Positions 8,049 to 17,632 of a DNA stretch of 64,000 nt are shown here, one piece after another (positions within the stretch are counted from its first letter, which is position 1; each line of letters starts with the position of its first letter). The position numbers and the translations under genes were made by a program. Below the pieces are notes generated by a model. That model saw only the letters and a program-made list of their open reading frames with translations, had not been told where the DNA came from and ran no database searches. The DNA lies in NCBI RefSeq assembly GCF_000185905.1, contig NC_014923.1:4983501-5047500 (forward strand), in the 5' to 3' direction. Source of the stretch: Mesorhizobium ciceri biovar biserrulae WSM1271 (lineage in GTDB: Bacteria; Pseudomonadota; Alphaproteobacteria; Rhizobiales; Rhizobiaceae).

Positions 8049-8861
8049 ATGACAACAGCCCAAACCTCCGCCGGCAGCCTTATTCGCGAATGGCGCACGC
8101 GCCGGCGCATGTCGCAGCTCGACCTCGCCATGGAGGCCGAAATCTCGCAGCGGCATCTGAGCTTCGTCGAAAGCGGCCGCGCCGCGCCCTCGCGCGACAT
8201 GGTGCTGCATCTGGCCGAGCAATTGTCGATCCCGCTGAGGCAACGCAACCAGTTGCTGCTCGCCGCCGGCTTTGCCCCCAGTTTCGGCGAACGCTCGCTG
8301 ACCGACACGACAATGGCGCCGGCGATGGCGGCGGTCGAAATCGTGCTCAAAGGCCACGAGCCGTTCCCGGCACTCGCTGTCGACCGCCACTGGAACCTGG
8401 TTTCGGCCAACGCCGCCATCGCTCCCTTCCTTGCCGATGTCAGCGAGGCTTCGCTGCTGACGCCGCCGGTCAACGTGCTTCGCCTCAGCCTGCATCCCGG
8501 CGGCATCGCGCCACGCATCGTCAACCTCCAGGAATGGCGCACGCATCTGCTCGAGCGCCTGAAACACCAGAATGACGCGAGCGGCGACGCGGTGCTGATC
8601 GAACTCGAGCGTGAGCTGAGGACTTATCCGTCAGGCTTGAGAGGCAGCCGGCCGTCGCCGGTCGAGGCGAACGCCATCGTGCATCCGCTCAGGCTGGCGC
8701 ATGGCGATCAGGTGCTGTCGTTCATCAGCACCATCACCGTGTTCGGCACGCCGCTCGACGTGACGCTTTCGGAACTGGCGATCGAATCGTTTTTCCCCGC
8801 CGATGAACAGACGAGGACGGTGCTGGTTCGGTTGGCGAAGGAACGGGCCGAACGTTCGTAA
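8049..8861 (+). CDS. XRE-family transcriptional regulator with MmyB-like ligand domain
   Basis: The 270-aa protein has an N-terminal helix-turn-helix of the Cro/C1 type (about residues 12-66; MSQLDLAMEAEISQRHLSFV, followed by a Glu-Ser-Gly-Arg recognition turn). After a linker comes the MmyB/PAS-like C-terminal domain (about 100-265) that begins with the typical A-L-A-V-D-R-H-W-N-L-V-x-A-N-A pattern. MmyB-type regulators often control a neighbouring dehydrogenase or transporter and are thought to sense a small hydrophobic ligand. The gene ends base-to-base with the convergent EamA transporter gene. ATG 8049 is preferred because homologous proteins begin just before the HTH. Confidence 0.87.
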   Translation: MTTAQTSAGSLIREWRTRRRMSQLDLAMEAEISQRHLSFVESGRAAPSRDMVLHLAEQLSIPLRQRNQLLLAAGFAPSFGERSLTDTTMAPAMAAVEIVLKGHEPFPALAVDRHWNLVSANAAIAPFLADVSEASLLTPPVNVLRLSLHPGGIAPRIVNLQEWRTHLLERLKHQNDASGDAVLIELERELRTYPSGLRGSRPSPVEANAIVHPLRLAHGDQVLSFISTITVFGTPLDVTLSELAIESFFPADEQTRTVLVRLAKERAERS

Positions 8862-9839
8862 TCACCCTTCAGGCAAAGATGCCTTGCGCGTGCGGGTGCG
8901 CTCCAGGCCGAGCTGGCGTTCGCGCCAGATGATGAAGATGCCGGCGGCGACGACGATCAGGCCGCCGACAAGCATATGGAGCGTGGCGACGTCGCCGAAG
9001 ACGAGATAGCCGACGACGAGGCCTAGGATCATCGAGGTGTATTCGAACGGCGCCACGACCGAGGCTTCGGCATGGCGATAGGCCGCCGTCATCAGGATCT
9101 GGCCAAGGCCGCCGCAGAAGCCGGCGGCAACAAGAAGGGCCGCCTGGAGCGGCGTCAGCGCCTGCCAGCCGAATGGCAGCGAGAGCAGCGACATGACGCT
9201 CGCCGTCACCGAAAACCACAGCACGATGGTCGCCGTACGCTCGCTTTGCACGAGATTGCGCACCAAGAGCATGGCGACGGCCGAGATCGCCGCCGCGACA
9301 AGAGCGGCCATGACGCCAAGCACTTCCTGGTCGTCGAGCGCCTGGTCGGAACTCAGCAGCGTCAGTTCCGGCCAGGAGATGATCAGCACGCCGACCAGGC
9401 CGACCGCGACCGCACTCCAGCGATACACGCGGATAGCCTCGCCGAGGAAGATGGAGCTGAACACCACCACCAGCAGCGGCTGCGCGTAGTTCAGCGTGAT
9501 CGCTTCCGGCAGCGGCAGCCGGGTCAACGCGAAAAAGCCGAGCCCCATGGCGCAGACGCCGACCAGGCCGCGGGCGATGTGGTTGAACGGACGCTTGGTG
9601 GTGAAGGCAGTGCCGAGCTCTTTCCTGAAGGCCAGGAAGGCGATGATCGGGAAGATGGCGAAGAAAGAGCGGAAGAAGACAATCTGGCCGGCCGGAACCG
9701 TGCCTGCGGCTTTGATGCAGGTCTGCATGCCGACGAAGACCGCCACCGACACGATCTTGAGCATGATGCCGGTAAGCGTGTCGTGCCCGCCGGCATCATC
9801 GCTGGCTGTGGCCGAGGGGCTGCCGGGGCCCGCTGTCAC
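8862..9839 (-). CDS. EamA/DMT family transporter
   Basis: The 325-aa product has about ten hydrophobic helices in two EamA repeats, the usual plan of drug/metabolite transporters. Typical features are RSFFAIFPI in the second helix of the first repeat and FEYTSMILGLVVGYLVFGD in the second. The substrate cannot be inferred. I chose a GTG start at 9839 because it overlaps the stop codon of the upstream molybdoenzyme gene as GTGA, which suggests translational coupling. An ATG 30 codons further in (MLKIVSVAVF, at 9749) is the alternative and starts right at the first helix. Confidence 0.85.
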   Translation of the reverse strand: MTAGPGSPSATASDDAGGHDTLTGIMLKIVSVAVFVGMQTCIKAAGTVPAGQIVFFRSFFAIFPIIAFLAFRKELGTAFTTKRPFNHIARGLVGVCAMGLGFFALTRLPLPEAITLNYAQPLLVVVFSSIFLGEAIRVYRWSAVAVGLVGVLIISWPELTLLSSDQALDDQEVLGVMAALVAAAISAVAMLLVRNLVQSERTATIVLWFSVTASVMSLLSLPFGWQALTPLQAALLVAAGFCGGLGQILMTAAYRHAEASVVAPFEYTSMILGLVVGYLVFGDVATLHMLVGGLIVVAAGIFIIWRERQLGLERTRTRKASLPEG

Positions 9840-12142
9840 GCTCCCGACGCTTCTCGGATCGTCGCCCAGATACGCGCCGGCGTTGCCGGCATGTCGATGT
9901 GCTTGACGCCATAAGCGCGCCAGAGCGCGTCGGTCACCGCATTGAGTGCCGCCGGGGTCGAACCGATGGTGCCGGCCTCGCCCGCGCCCTTGATGCCGAG
10001 TGCATTGGTCGTCGACGGCACGTTGCGGGTCTCGAAATGGAAGAACGGGAAATTGTCGGCGCGCGGCATGGCGTAATCCATGAAGCTCGCCGTCAAAAGC
10101 TGTCCGTCCTCGCCGTAGATAGTGTCCTCGGTCAGTGCCTGGCCGATGCCTTGCACGACGCCGCCATGCACCTGGCCGGCGAGCAGGATCGGGTTCACGG
10201 TCACGCCGAAATCGTCGACGATGGTGTAGCGGACAATCTCGGTCGCGCCGGTGTCGGGATCGATCTCGACCTCGCAGATATGAGTGCCGTTGGGATAGGT
10301 GCATTCGTCCTGCACGAACTCGCCAAAGCCCTTGAGATCGTCAGGCGTCTTGGCGGCCTTGGCGATGCTGGAAAAATCGAGCGAGCGATCGGTGCCGACG
10401 ATGCGGGCAACACCATCGGACAACTCGATGTCGCCGGCAGAAGCCTCCAGCTCGTCGGCGGCGATGCGCTTGATCTTGTTGGCCAGATCCTCGCCCGCGC
10501 GGGAAGCCGACACACCCCCCAGCGGAATGGAGCGCGAGCCGCCGGTGCCGCCGCCGGCCTTCAATTCATCGGTATCGCCCTGGCGGACATGGATTTTGTC
10601 GATGTCGAGATTGAGCTTTTCCGACAGGAACTGCGCATAGGCGGTGGCGTGTCCCTGTCCGTTGGTCTGGGTGCCGATCTTCAGCGTCACCGTGCCGTCG
10701 CCATTGAGTTCGACGAAGGCCGGCTCCGAGCCCGGAAAGGCACAGGCCTCGATATAGGTCGCCATGCCGAGACCGCGGATTTTTCCGCCGGCCTTCGACT
10801 GCGCCAGCCGCTCCGGAAACGCTTTCCATTCGGATTGCTCAATGGCGCGCTCCATATGGCCTTCGAATTCACCGGTGTCGTAGAGGCGGCCGGTTTGCGT
10901 CCGGTAGGGAAATTGCTCCGGCCGGATGAAATTGCGGCGGCGGATCTCCTCGACGGGCAGGCCGAGATCGTGGGCGCAGGCATCGACCAGTTTTTCCAGC
11001 AGGAAGGCTGCTTCCGGCCGGCCGGCACCGCGATAGGCATCGACCGGGCAGGTGTTGGTGTAGAGGCCGGTCACCGAGACGTCGAGCGCCTGGATATCGT
11101 AGACACCGGTCGACATGGTGACGCCGATATAGGGGATGAACGGACCATATTGCGAGATATAGGCGCCGATGTTGGCGAGCAGGTCCACCTTCATGCCGAG
11201 AAAGCGGCCGTCCTTGTCCAGTGCCATCTCGGCCGTGACGAAATTGTCGCGGCCTTGCGCGTCGGTCAGAAAGTGTTCCGTGCGGTCGCCGGCCCACTTC
11301 ACCGGGCGGCCAAGCCGCTTCGCCGCTTCCAGCACCAGCGGATATTCGCGGTAGACGAAGCTCTTGGGCCCGAAACCACCGCCGACATCAGGTGTGATGA
11401 CGCGCAACTGGCCCTTCTTGATCTTGAACACGCTGGCCAGGATGTACTGCATGGAGTGCACGCCTTGCGACCCGGTGGTCAGCACGAAGCGCTTCTCCTC
11501 GACGTTCCATTCGCCGATCGCGGAGCGCGGCTCCATGTAGTTGCAGACCAGCCGGTTGTTGACGAACTCGATGCGGGTGACGTGTGCGGCCTTGGCGAAA
11601 GCCGCTTCGGTCTTTTTCCTGTCGCCCATGTGGTAGCTGAAGGCGCGGTTGGAACCGAGCTCCGGCCAGACCAGCGGCGTGCCTTCGGCAAGTGCATTTG
11701 CGGTCCCGGAAGCCGCGTCTTCGCCGTCATAGTCGACATCGATCAATTCAGCGGCATCCTGCGCCAAGGCACGGCTGTCGGCGACGACGAAGGCAACGGC
11801 ATCGCCGACATAGTTGACGCGGTCGCGGCACAGGATCGGGATGTCGCGCGTCGGCGCCTTGGTGCCGTCCGGCTGTTCCTGCATGACGCCGGATTTCAGA
11901 TCGCCGAGATGGGCAAGGTCCTTGCCGGTCAGTACCAGATGGACGCCAGGTGCGGCCTTCGCCGCCTCGGTCGAACCGATGGTGAAGCTGGCCTTGGCGA
12001 CCGGCGAACGCAGGAGATAGCCATGCAGGACGCCAGCCGGCTGGATGTCGTCGGTATAACGGCCCTGGCCCTGGATGAAGGCGGCATCCTCGCGCCGCAG
12101 CACGGATGCGCCCATGCCGAATTTCGGTGTGACGACGGTCAT
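9836..12142 (-). CDS. Form II CoxL-type molybdopterin-binding dehydrogenase subunit
   Basis: This 768-aa protein belongs to the xanthine oxidase/aerobic CO dehydrogenase large-subunit family and would hold the molybdenum cofactor. The active-site loop reads DAYRGAGRPEA. AYRGAGR is the signature of form II (CoxL-like) enzymes; form I CO dehydrogenases have AYRCSFR. Other family segments are FGMGASVLRREDAAF at the N-terminus, GGGFGPKSFVYREYPL, and GGTGGSRSIPLGGVS near the C-terminus. Its true substrate is unknown and CO oxidation is doubtful. The FAD (CoxM) and 2Fe-2S (CoxS) subunit genes are absent on both sides, so partners must be encoded elsewhere. It is divergent from pepN and overlaps the EamA gene. 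Confidence 0.9.
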   Translation of the reverse strand: MTVVTPKFGMGASVLRREDAAFIQGQGRYTDDIQPAGVLHGYLLRSPVAKASFTIGSTEAAKAAPGVHLVLTGKDLAHLGDLKSGVMQEQPDGTKAPTRDIPILCRDRVNYVGDAVAFVVADSRALAQDAAELIDVDYDGEDAASGTANALAEGTPLVWPELGSNRAFSYHMGDRKKTEAAFAKAAHVTRIEFVNNRLVCNYMEPRSAIGEWNVEEKRFVLTTGSQGVHSMQYILASVFKIKKGQLRVITPDVGGGFGPKSFVYREYPLVLEAAKRLGRPVKWAGDRTEHFLTDAQGRDNFVTAEMALDKDGRFLGMKVDLLANIGAYISQYGPFIPYIGVTMSTGVYDIQALDVSVTGLYTNTCPVDAYRGAGRPEAAFLLEKLVDACAHDLGLPVEEIRRRNFIRPEQFPYRTQTGRLYDTGEFEGHMERAIEQSEWKAFPERLAQSKAGGKIRGLGMATYIEACAFPGSEPAFVELNGDGTVTLKIGTQTNGQGHATAYAQFLSEKLNLDIDKIHVRQGDTDELKAGGGTGGSRSIPLGGVSASRAGEDLANKIKRIAADELEASAGDIELSDGVARIVGTDRSLDFSSIAKAAKTPDDLKGFGEFVQDECTYPNGTHICEVEIDPDTGATEIVRYTIVDDFGVTVNPILLAGQVHGGVVQGIGQALTEDTIYGEDGQLLTASFMDYAMPRADNFPFFHFETRNVPSTTNALGIKGAGEAGTIGSTPAALNAVTDALWRAYGVKHIDMPATPARIWATIREASGA

Positions 12143-12298
12143 GGATGCCTCGTGATGATGACAGGAGAACGAACGCCTGAAATAGGCATTGCCTCAGTTT
12201 TGTCGAGGGGCCGTTTCGTGTAAAGAGCGCGGACTTCAAATTTCTTGGACCAGCGGACACAATCCGCCGCCAACGCAATCGACAGGAAAACCCACGGA

Positions 12299-14944
12299 AT
12301 GCGCACGGACACCGGCCAGGTCTTCAAGCTCGAAGACTATCGCCCCAACGACTACCTCATTCCGCAAACCGACCTCACCTTCCGCCTTTCGCCAGACGCA
12401 ACGCGTGTCACCGCCGTGCTCACGATAGAGCGCCGTGACGGCGTCTCCGCATCGGCTCCGTTGGTGCTCGACGGCGACGGGCTTACGCTCAAGCACATCG
12501 AGATCGACGGCAAGAAGGTAACACCGGCGGATCTGCTGGCGACGCCCGACCAGTTGACCATCCTCAAGCCACCGGTGGCGCGGCGCTTCCAGTTGCTCAT
12601 CGAGACCGAGGTGGCGCCGGCGGGCAACGAAGCCCTGATGGGCCTCTACCGCTCGAGCCACGTCTACTGCACGCAATGCGAAGCCGAGGGCTTTCGCCGC
12701 ATCACCTATTTCCTCGACCGTCCCGATATCCTGTCCGTCTACACGGTGCGCATGGAGGCAATGCGCGACGAGGCGCCGCTGCTCCTGTCCAACGGCAACC
12801 CGCTCGAAAAGGGCGACCTCGGCGACGGCTGGCATTATGCAGTGTGGCACGACCCTTTCCCCAAGCCGTCCTATCTGTTCGCATTGGTGGCCGGCAATCT
12901 CGGCCGGCTCGCGGACAGTTTCGTCACCCTGTCCGGCCGCACGGTCGAGCTCGGCATCTATGTCGAGCCCGGCAAGGAGACGCTGGCCGGCTATGCGATG
13001 GACGCCCTGAAGCGGTCGATGAAATGGGACGAGGAGGCGTTCGGCCGCGAATACGATCTCGACGTCTTCAACATCGTCGCCGTGTCGGACTTCAACATGG
13101 GCGCGATGGAGAACAAGGGCCTCAACATCTTCAACGACAAATATGTGCTGGCCGACCGGGAGACCGCGACGGACGCCGATTTCGCCAATATCGAGGCGAT
13201 CATAGCGCATGAGTATTTCCACAATTGGACAGGCAACAGAATCACTTGCCGCGACTGGTTCCAGCTCTGCCTGAAGGAAGGCCTGACGGTTTTCCGCGAC
13301 CACGAATTCTCCGCCGACCAGCGCTCGCGCGCGGTCAAGCGTATTGCCGAGGTGCGGACCTTGCGCGCCCACCAGTTTCCAGAGGACCAGGGCCCACTGG
13401 CGCATCCGGTGCGGCCGCGCCGCTACCGCGAGATCAACAATTTCTACACCGCGACGGTCTACGAGAAGGGCTCCGAAGTGGTGCGCATGATCCGCACAAT
13501 TCTCGGTGCCGACGTGTTTCGCGCCGGCATGGACCTCTATTTCGAGCGGCACGACGGTGACGCGGCGACGATCGAGGATTTCATCAAGGTGTTCGAGGAT
13601 GCGTCCGGCCGCGACCTGTCGCAGTTCGCGCTCTGGTATCATCAGGCGGGAACGCCGAACCTGACGATCAGTTCGACGCACAATCCGGCCGCGCAGGAGT
13701 TCACGCTCGAAATCGAGCAGTCGGTGCCGCCGACACCCTCCGAAAGCCGCAAGCGGCTGATGCACATCCCGCTCGCTTTCGGGCTGATCGGCGCCGGCGG
13801 CAAGCCTGTGCCGTATAGTAGCGTCGAGGGCGCCAGCGTCGAGGACGGCGTCATCCATATCCGCAAGCGTCGCCACATGGTGCGGTTTTCAGGCGTCACC
13901 GAGCGCCCGGCCGTGTCGCTCAACCGCGGCTTTTCGGCGCCGGTGACATTGTCCGTCGAGCAGAAAGCCGACGACCAGTTCTTCCTCGCCCGCCACGACG
14001 GCGACGCCTTCTCGCGCTGGCAGGCTTTCAACACATTGTTGACCGATGCGCTGATATCAGCGTTCCGCGAGATCCTCGGCGGCAAGCAGCCGGCCTTTGC
14101 GCCGCGGCTGATCGAACTCGCCGGCAGCATTGCCGGCGACGAGACGCTGGAGCCGGCCTATCGGGCATTGGCGCTGGCCCTGCCCGGCGAAGCCGACATT
14201 GCCCGCGACATCGGCAGGAACATCGACCCCGATGCCATCTATGCGGCTCGCGAGGCACTGGCGCTGGCGATCGGCACTGCGAACCGGGACGTTTTTTCGG
14301 GCCTCTACCTCAGCCTTGCCGACAGAGAAGCGTTCAGCCCCGACGCGGCAAGCGCCGGGCGACGCGCCTTGCGCAACACCCTGCTGGATTATCTGTCGCT
14401 GCAGCCGGGCGGAGCGGAACTCGCTGCCGGGCATTTCCAGTCCGCGACCAACATGACCGACCGCGCGGCAGCACTTGCCGTGCTCGCGCATCGTCACCAC
14501 GGTTCGCCCGAGGCGGTCGAGGCGCTGGCGGCTTTCGAGACGACCTACGGGTCCGACCCGCTGATCATGGACAAATGGTTCCAGATCCAGGCCAGCGTAC
14601 CGGGGCCGCAAACCGTCGACACCGTGAAGGCCTTGACCAACCACCCGGCCTTCTCGATGGGCAATCCGAACCGGGTGCGCTCGCTGATCGGCACCTTCTC
14701 CAGCGCCAATCAGACCGGCTTCCACCGGGCCGACGGCGAAGGCTACTGGTTCTTTGCTCAAACCGTCCTCGAGGTTGAAAAGCGCAACCCGCAAGTGGCG
14801 GCAAGGCTGGCGACGGCGCTCAGATCCTGGCGTTCGCTCGAACCCTTGCGGCAGGCGAAGGCCAGGGAAGCGCTGCTCTCGATCGCCGGCGCCGAAAACC
14901 TGTCGGCGGATCTGCGGGATATTGTCGAGCGCACGCTGGCTTAG
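12299..14944 (+). CDS. pepN: Aminopeptidase N (M1 family)
   Basis: PepN is a cytoplasmic zinc aminopeptidase that trims peptides from the N-terminus late in protein turnover. The 881-aa product is close to E. coli PepN (870 aa). The exopeptidase motif GAMEN appears in NMGAMENKGLNIFN, and the zinc site HEYFHNWTGNR plus the downstream Glu in LKEGLTVFRDHEF are intact. The domain order (N-terminal saddle, catalytic, C-terminal helical) is complete. ATG 12299 follows an AGGAAAA site; an earlier in-frame ATG at 12245 would add 18 residues without family support. It is divergent from the coxL-like gene and followed by the CbrA-like kinase. Confidence 0.95.
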   Translation: MRTDTGQVFKLEDYRPNDYLIPQTDLTFRLSPDATRVTAVLTIERRDGVSASAPLVLDGDGLTLKHIEIDGKKVTPADLLATPDQLTILKPPVARRFQLLIETEVAPAGNEALMGLYRSSHVYCTQCEAEGFRRITYFLDRPDILSVYTVRMEAMRDEAPLLLSNGNPLEKGDLGDGWHYAVWHDPFPKPSYLFALVAGNLGRLADSFVTLSGRTVELGIYVEPGKETLAGYAMDALKRSMKWDEEAFGREYDLDVFNIVAVSDFNMGAMENKGLNIFNDKYVLADRETATDADFANIEAIIAHEYFHNWTGNRITCRDWFQLCLKEGLTVFRDHEFSADQRSRAVKRIAEVRTLRAHQFPEDQGPLAHPVRPRRYREINNFYTATVYEKGSEVVRMIRTILGADVFRAGMDLYFERHDGDAATIEDFIKVFEDASGRDLSQFALWYHQAGTPNLTISSTHNPAAQEFTLEIEQSVPPTPSESRKRLMHIPLAFGLIGAGGKPVPYSSVEGASVEDGVIHIRKRRHMVRFSGVTERPAVSLNRGFSAPVTLSVEQKADDQFFLARHDGDAFSRWQAFNTLLTDALISAFREILGGKQPAFAPRLIELAGSIAGDETLEPAYRALALALPGEADIARDIGRNIDPDAIYAAREALALAIGTANRDVFSGLYLSLADREAFSPDAASAGRRALRNTLLDYLSLQPGGAELAAGHFQSATNMTDRAAALAVLAHRHHGSPEAVEALAAFETTYGSDPLIMDKWFQIQASVPGPQTVDTVKALTNHPAFSMGNPNRVRSLIGTFSSANQTGFHRADGEGYWFFAQTVLEVEKRNPQVAARLATALRSWRSLEPLRQAKAREALLSIAGAENLSADLRDIVERTLA

Positions 14945-14947
14945 CCG

Positions 14948-14985
14948 CTCTCTTCCTTCTCCCCTTGTGGCAGAAGGGAGATCCG
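14948..14985. repeat. Half copy of the palindromic intergenic repeat
   Basis: CTCTTCCTTCTCC followed by CTTGTGGCAGAAGGGAGATC matches, imperfectly, the left arm of the large palindrome at 44677-44833. Only one arm is present. It lies 4 bases after pepN. Confidence 0.55.
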
Positions 14986-15203
14986 TGCACGCCGCCAAGC
15001 TGGTGAATTTCAACCAGGACCTGCCAGCAGCGGCTTCCGTTAGGCGCTGCGCCAGCGAAAGCCCATTATTTTAGTCGATTTTTAATCTTTTTTCGCCGGA
15101 CCACTGGACAAGGCGAATCACCTTTGATTCTTTACTGACGATTCGGAAGTGCGGCGTTTGCCGGATCACCAAGCAGCATAGGCAAATTCGGGGAGTGCCA
15201 TTT

Positions 15204-17525
15204 ATGGCGAAGGCGGACGCGTGGGGCGCGCCCGGAGGGACGGTTTTTGCGCATCGTGAGACGCGCGGCGACGGTCTTGCCGGGAATACGCGACTCATCG
15301 CCGAACCGGCCTACCGGCGGCTTCTGGCCGCCGAGCCGCTGCTGCGCCGATCAATACCCGTCCTCATCATCACCTTCCTGATCGTCATCGCGGCGCTGCG
15401 CGTGCTGTCGCTGATGAACGAGCGCGACGATGTCGAGCGCAATGCCAAGGCGATCCTGACGCTGGCGGCGGGCCAGCTGGCCAGTTCGCTCGCCACCACC
15501 TCGGAAACGGTGCCCGGCGCCATACAGGATCTGCTGGAGACCACCAGCCGTCAGGGCGCGATGGGCCGCAGCCATGTGCTTGTCATCACCGACAGCGCTT
15601 TCAAGATCGTCGCGGTGACGCCACGCTCGATGCCATGGCAGGGCCATTCTCTGGACGGCCTCGTCGAGGGCGGCCAGCCCTTGTTCATGTTCGGCGATCG
15701 TGCGGGCGTCATGGACGTCAACATCGACGGACGGGATTGGTACGCCGCGGTCAGCCTGGCGAATGGCGGAAAGGGTGCATCGGCGGCCCTGGTGCCACAG
15801 GACGCGGTTTTCGATGCCTGGCGCAAGACCGTTTCGCTGAACGTCACCCTGTTCGTGCTGACGGCCGGTGTGCTGATCGTCATCCTCTATGCCTATTTCG
15901 GCCAGGCGGCACGTGCGCAGGCGGCCGACCGCATCTACCTCGAAGCGCATCAGCGCATCGACATGGCGCTGGTTCGCGGCCGCTGCGGCCTGTGGGACTG
16001 GGACATGGTGCGCGGCAAGATGTACTGGTCGCGCTCGATGTACGACATGCTCGGCTACAAGCCTTGCGAAACGATGCTGTCCTTCGGCGAGGTCGATCAG
16101 ATCATCCATCCCGAGGACGGCGACCTGTTCGAGCTCGCCAACAGAATCGTCGCTCGCGAGATCGATCACATCGATCAGGTGTTCCGCATGCGCCATGCCG
16201 ATGGCCAATGGGTCTGGATGCGCGCGCGGGCACAGGTCATCGATCCGGAAGCGCCGGAGATCCAGCTGATCGGCATCGCCGTCGACGTCACCGAACAGCG
16301 TCATCTGGCGCTGCGTTCCGAGGCTGCCGACCTTCGCCTCAGAACGGCGATCGAGAACATCAACGAATCCTTCGTGCTGTGGGATTCGACGCAGCACCTG
16401 ATCATGTGCAATTCCAAATACCAGCAGGACAACGGGCTTTCGGACCGCGACGTGATGCCGGGCACCGCGCGCGCGGCTCTGGAAGAACGCATGCTGGCCT
16501 TTGCTTCCGAAAGGCGGCTTGCCCACACCAGCGGCCTGCAGGGCGGCGCCACTTTCGAGCGGCAGTTGGCCGATGGCCGCTGGCTGCAGGTCAACGAACT
16601 GAAGACCCGGGACGGCGGCATCGTCTCGGTCGGTTCCGACATCACCCAGATCAAGCTGCACCAGGAGAAGCTGGTCGACAGTGAGCGACGGCTGATGGCA
16701 ACGATCCATGATCTCAGCCTCGCGCGGCGGGCCGAAGAGGAGCGTTCGCGCGAACTGGTCGACCTCAACCGCAAATACATGAAGGAAACCGAACGGGCCG
16801 AAGCGGCGAACCGGGCCAAATCCGAATTCCTGGCCAACATGTCGCATGAGTTGCGCACGCCGCTGAACGCCATCATCGGCTTCTCCGAACTGATGGAACA
16901 AGGGCTGTTCGGCCCGCTCGGATCGGAGCGCTACGAGGAATATGCCACCGACATCAACAGCAGCGGCAAGTACCTGCTGGGCGTCATCAACGATATTCTC
17001 GACATGTCCAAGATCGAGGCCGGCCAGTTCTCTCTGGACCGGGAAGAGATCGACCTCGGCCCGCTGATCAGCGAAACCGTACGCGTCGTTTCGCTGCAGG
17101 CGGCGCAAAAGGCCATCTCCGTGGAAACGCGCATTGCCGATGCGCTGACGCTGGTCGCCGATCGCCGTGCGATCAAGCAGATCGTCATCAACCTTTTGTC
17201 CAATGCGGTGAAGTTCACCGGCCACGGCGGCCACATATCGGTCAGGGCCCGCAACACATCCGGCGCGCTGGTGCTGACGATCGAGGACAATGGCTGCGGC
17301 ATCCCCAAGGAGGCGCTCGGAAAGCTCGGACGGCCGTTCGAACAGGTGCAGAACCAGTTCTCCAAGAGCCATGCCGGGTCCGGCCTTGGCCTTGCCATCT
17401 CACGTTCGCTGGCCGAGCTTCAGGGCGGCGCGCTGAAGATCCGGTCGAGCGAAGGTGTCGGCACTATCGTGTCGGTGCGCATTCCGGTGAAGAAGAGCGT
17501 GCTGGCCGTCAAGGTTGCAGCGTGA
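15204..17525 (+). CDS. cbrA: PAS-domain sensor histidine kinase, CbrA-like
   Basis: The 773-aa product has a hydrophobic segment near residue 50, a periplasmic stretch, a second helix near 220 (LFVLTAGVLIVILYAYF), two PAS domains, a HisKA domain with FLANMSHELRTPLNAIIGFS, and a HATPase domain (NLLSNAVKFT, DNGCGIP, GSGLGLAI). The run FGPLGSERYEEYATDI and NDILDMSKIEAG places it in the DivJ/PleC-like PdhS group, which acts through DivK on the CtrA cell-cycle pathway. The double PAS layout and the position next to pepN fit S. meliloti CbrA as I remember that locus, so the symbol is an inference. GGGGAG lies 8 bases before ATG 15204; a GTG at 15195 is in frame. Confidence 0.75.
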   Translation: MAKADAWGAPGGTVFAHRETRGDGLAGNTRLIAEPAYRRLLAAEPLLRRSIPVLIITFLIVIAALRVLSLMNERDDVERNAKAILTLAAGQLASSLATTSETVPGAIQDLLETTSRQGAMGRSHVLVITDSAFKIVAVTPRSMPWQGHSLDGLVEGGQPLFMFGDRAGVMDVNIDGRDWYAAVSLANGGKGASAALVPQDAVFDAWRKTVSLNVTLFVLTAGVLIVILYAYFGQAARAQAADRIYLEAHQRIDMALVRGRCGLWDWDMVRGKMYWSRSMYDMLGYKPCETMLSFGEVDQIIHPEDGDLFELANRIVAREIDHIDQVFRMRHADGQWVWMRARAQVIDPEAPEIQLIGIAVDVTEQRHLALRSEAADLRLRTAIENINESFVLWDSTQHLIMCNSKYQQDNGLSDRDVMPGTARAALEERMLAFASERRLAHTSGLQGGATFERQLADGRWLQVNELKTRDGGIVSVGSDITQIKLHQEKLVDSERRLMATIHDLSLARRAEEERSRELVDLNRKYMKETERAEAANRAKSEFLANMSHELRTPLNAIIGFSELMEQGLFGPLGSERYEEYATDINSSGKYLLGVINDILDMSKIEAGQFSLDREEIDLGPLISETVRVVSLQAAQKAISVETRIADALTLVADRRAIKQIVINLLSNAVKFTGHGGHISVRARNTSGALVLTIEDNGCGIPKEALGKLGRPFEQVQNQFSKSHAGSGLGLAISRSLAELQGGALKIRSSEGVGTIVSVRIPVKKSVLAVKVAA

Positions 17526-17580
17526 AGTTTTTATCACCATCCCAGGCCTGATCCACCTCGTGGACGCGAGGTGAAACGCT

Positions 17581-17615
17581 TTGACAAAGTTATCTATTTT
17601 ATCTATTTTGGATAA
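17581..17615 (+). promoter_or_regulatory. Promoter and putative operator of the toxin-antitoxin module
   Basis: TTGACA (17581-17586) and TATTTT (17604-17609) with a 17-base spacer form a good -35/-10 pair. ATCTATTTT is directly repeated at 17592-17600 and 17601-17609, and TTATC/GATAA flank this as an inverted pair (17590-17594, 17611-17615). Such dyads and repeats over the promoter are typical autoregulatory sites of Phd-type antitoxins. Confidence 0.6.
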
Positions 17616-17632
17616 AAAAGAAAGGCCTTGTC

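Noticed and set aside
9836-12142. Form I (true) carbon monoxide dehydrogenase large subunit
   Set aside because: The active-site loop reads AYRGAGR, the form II signature, not AYRCSFR, and no coxM or coxS genes are adjacent.
9899-12223. A very long open frame (774 codons) on the strand opposite the CoxL-like gene
   Set aside because: It is the GC-rich antisense shadow of a strongly supported gene; its translation is low-complexity Arg/Gly/Asp with no family pattern. The same holds for long frames opposite ETF-QO (4345-6144), the CbrA-like kinase (15351-17372) and glnE (19535-21337).
17554-17573. Stem-loop CACCTCG/CGAGGTG after the CbrA-like kinase as a terminator
   Set aside because: It forms a 7-bp stem but has no T-run and abuts the toxin-antitoxin promoter, so it is too weak to call.
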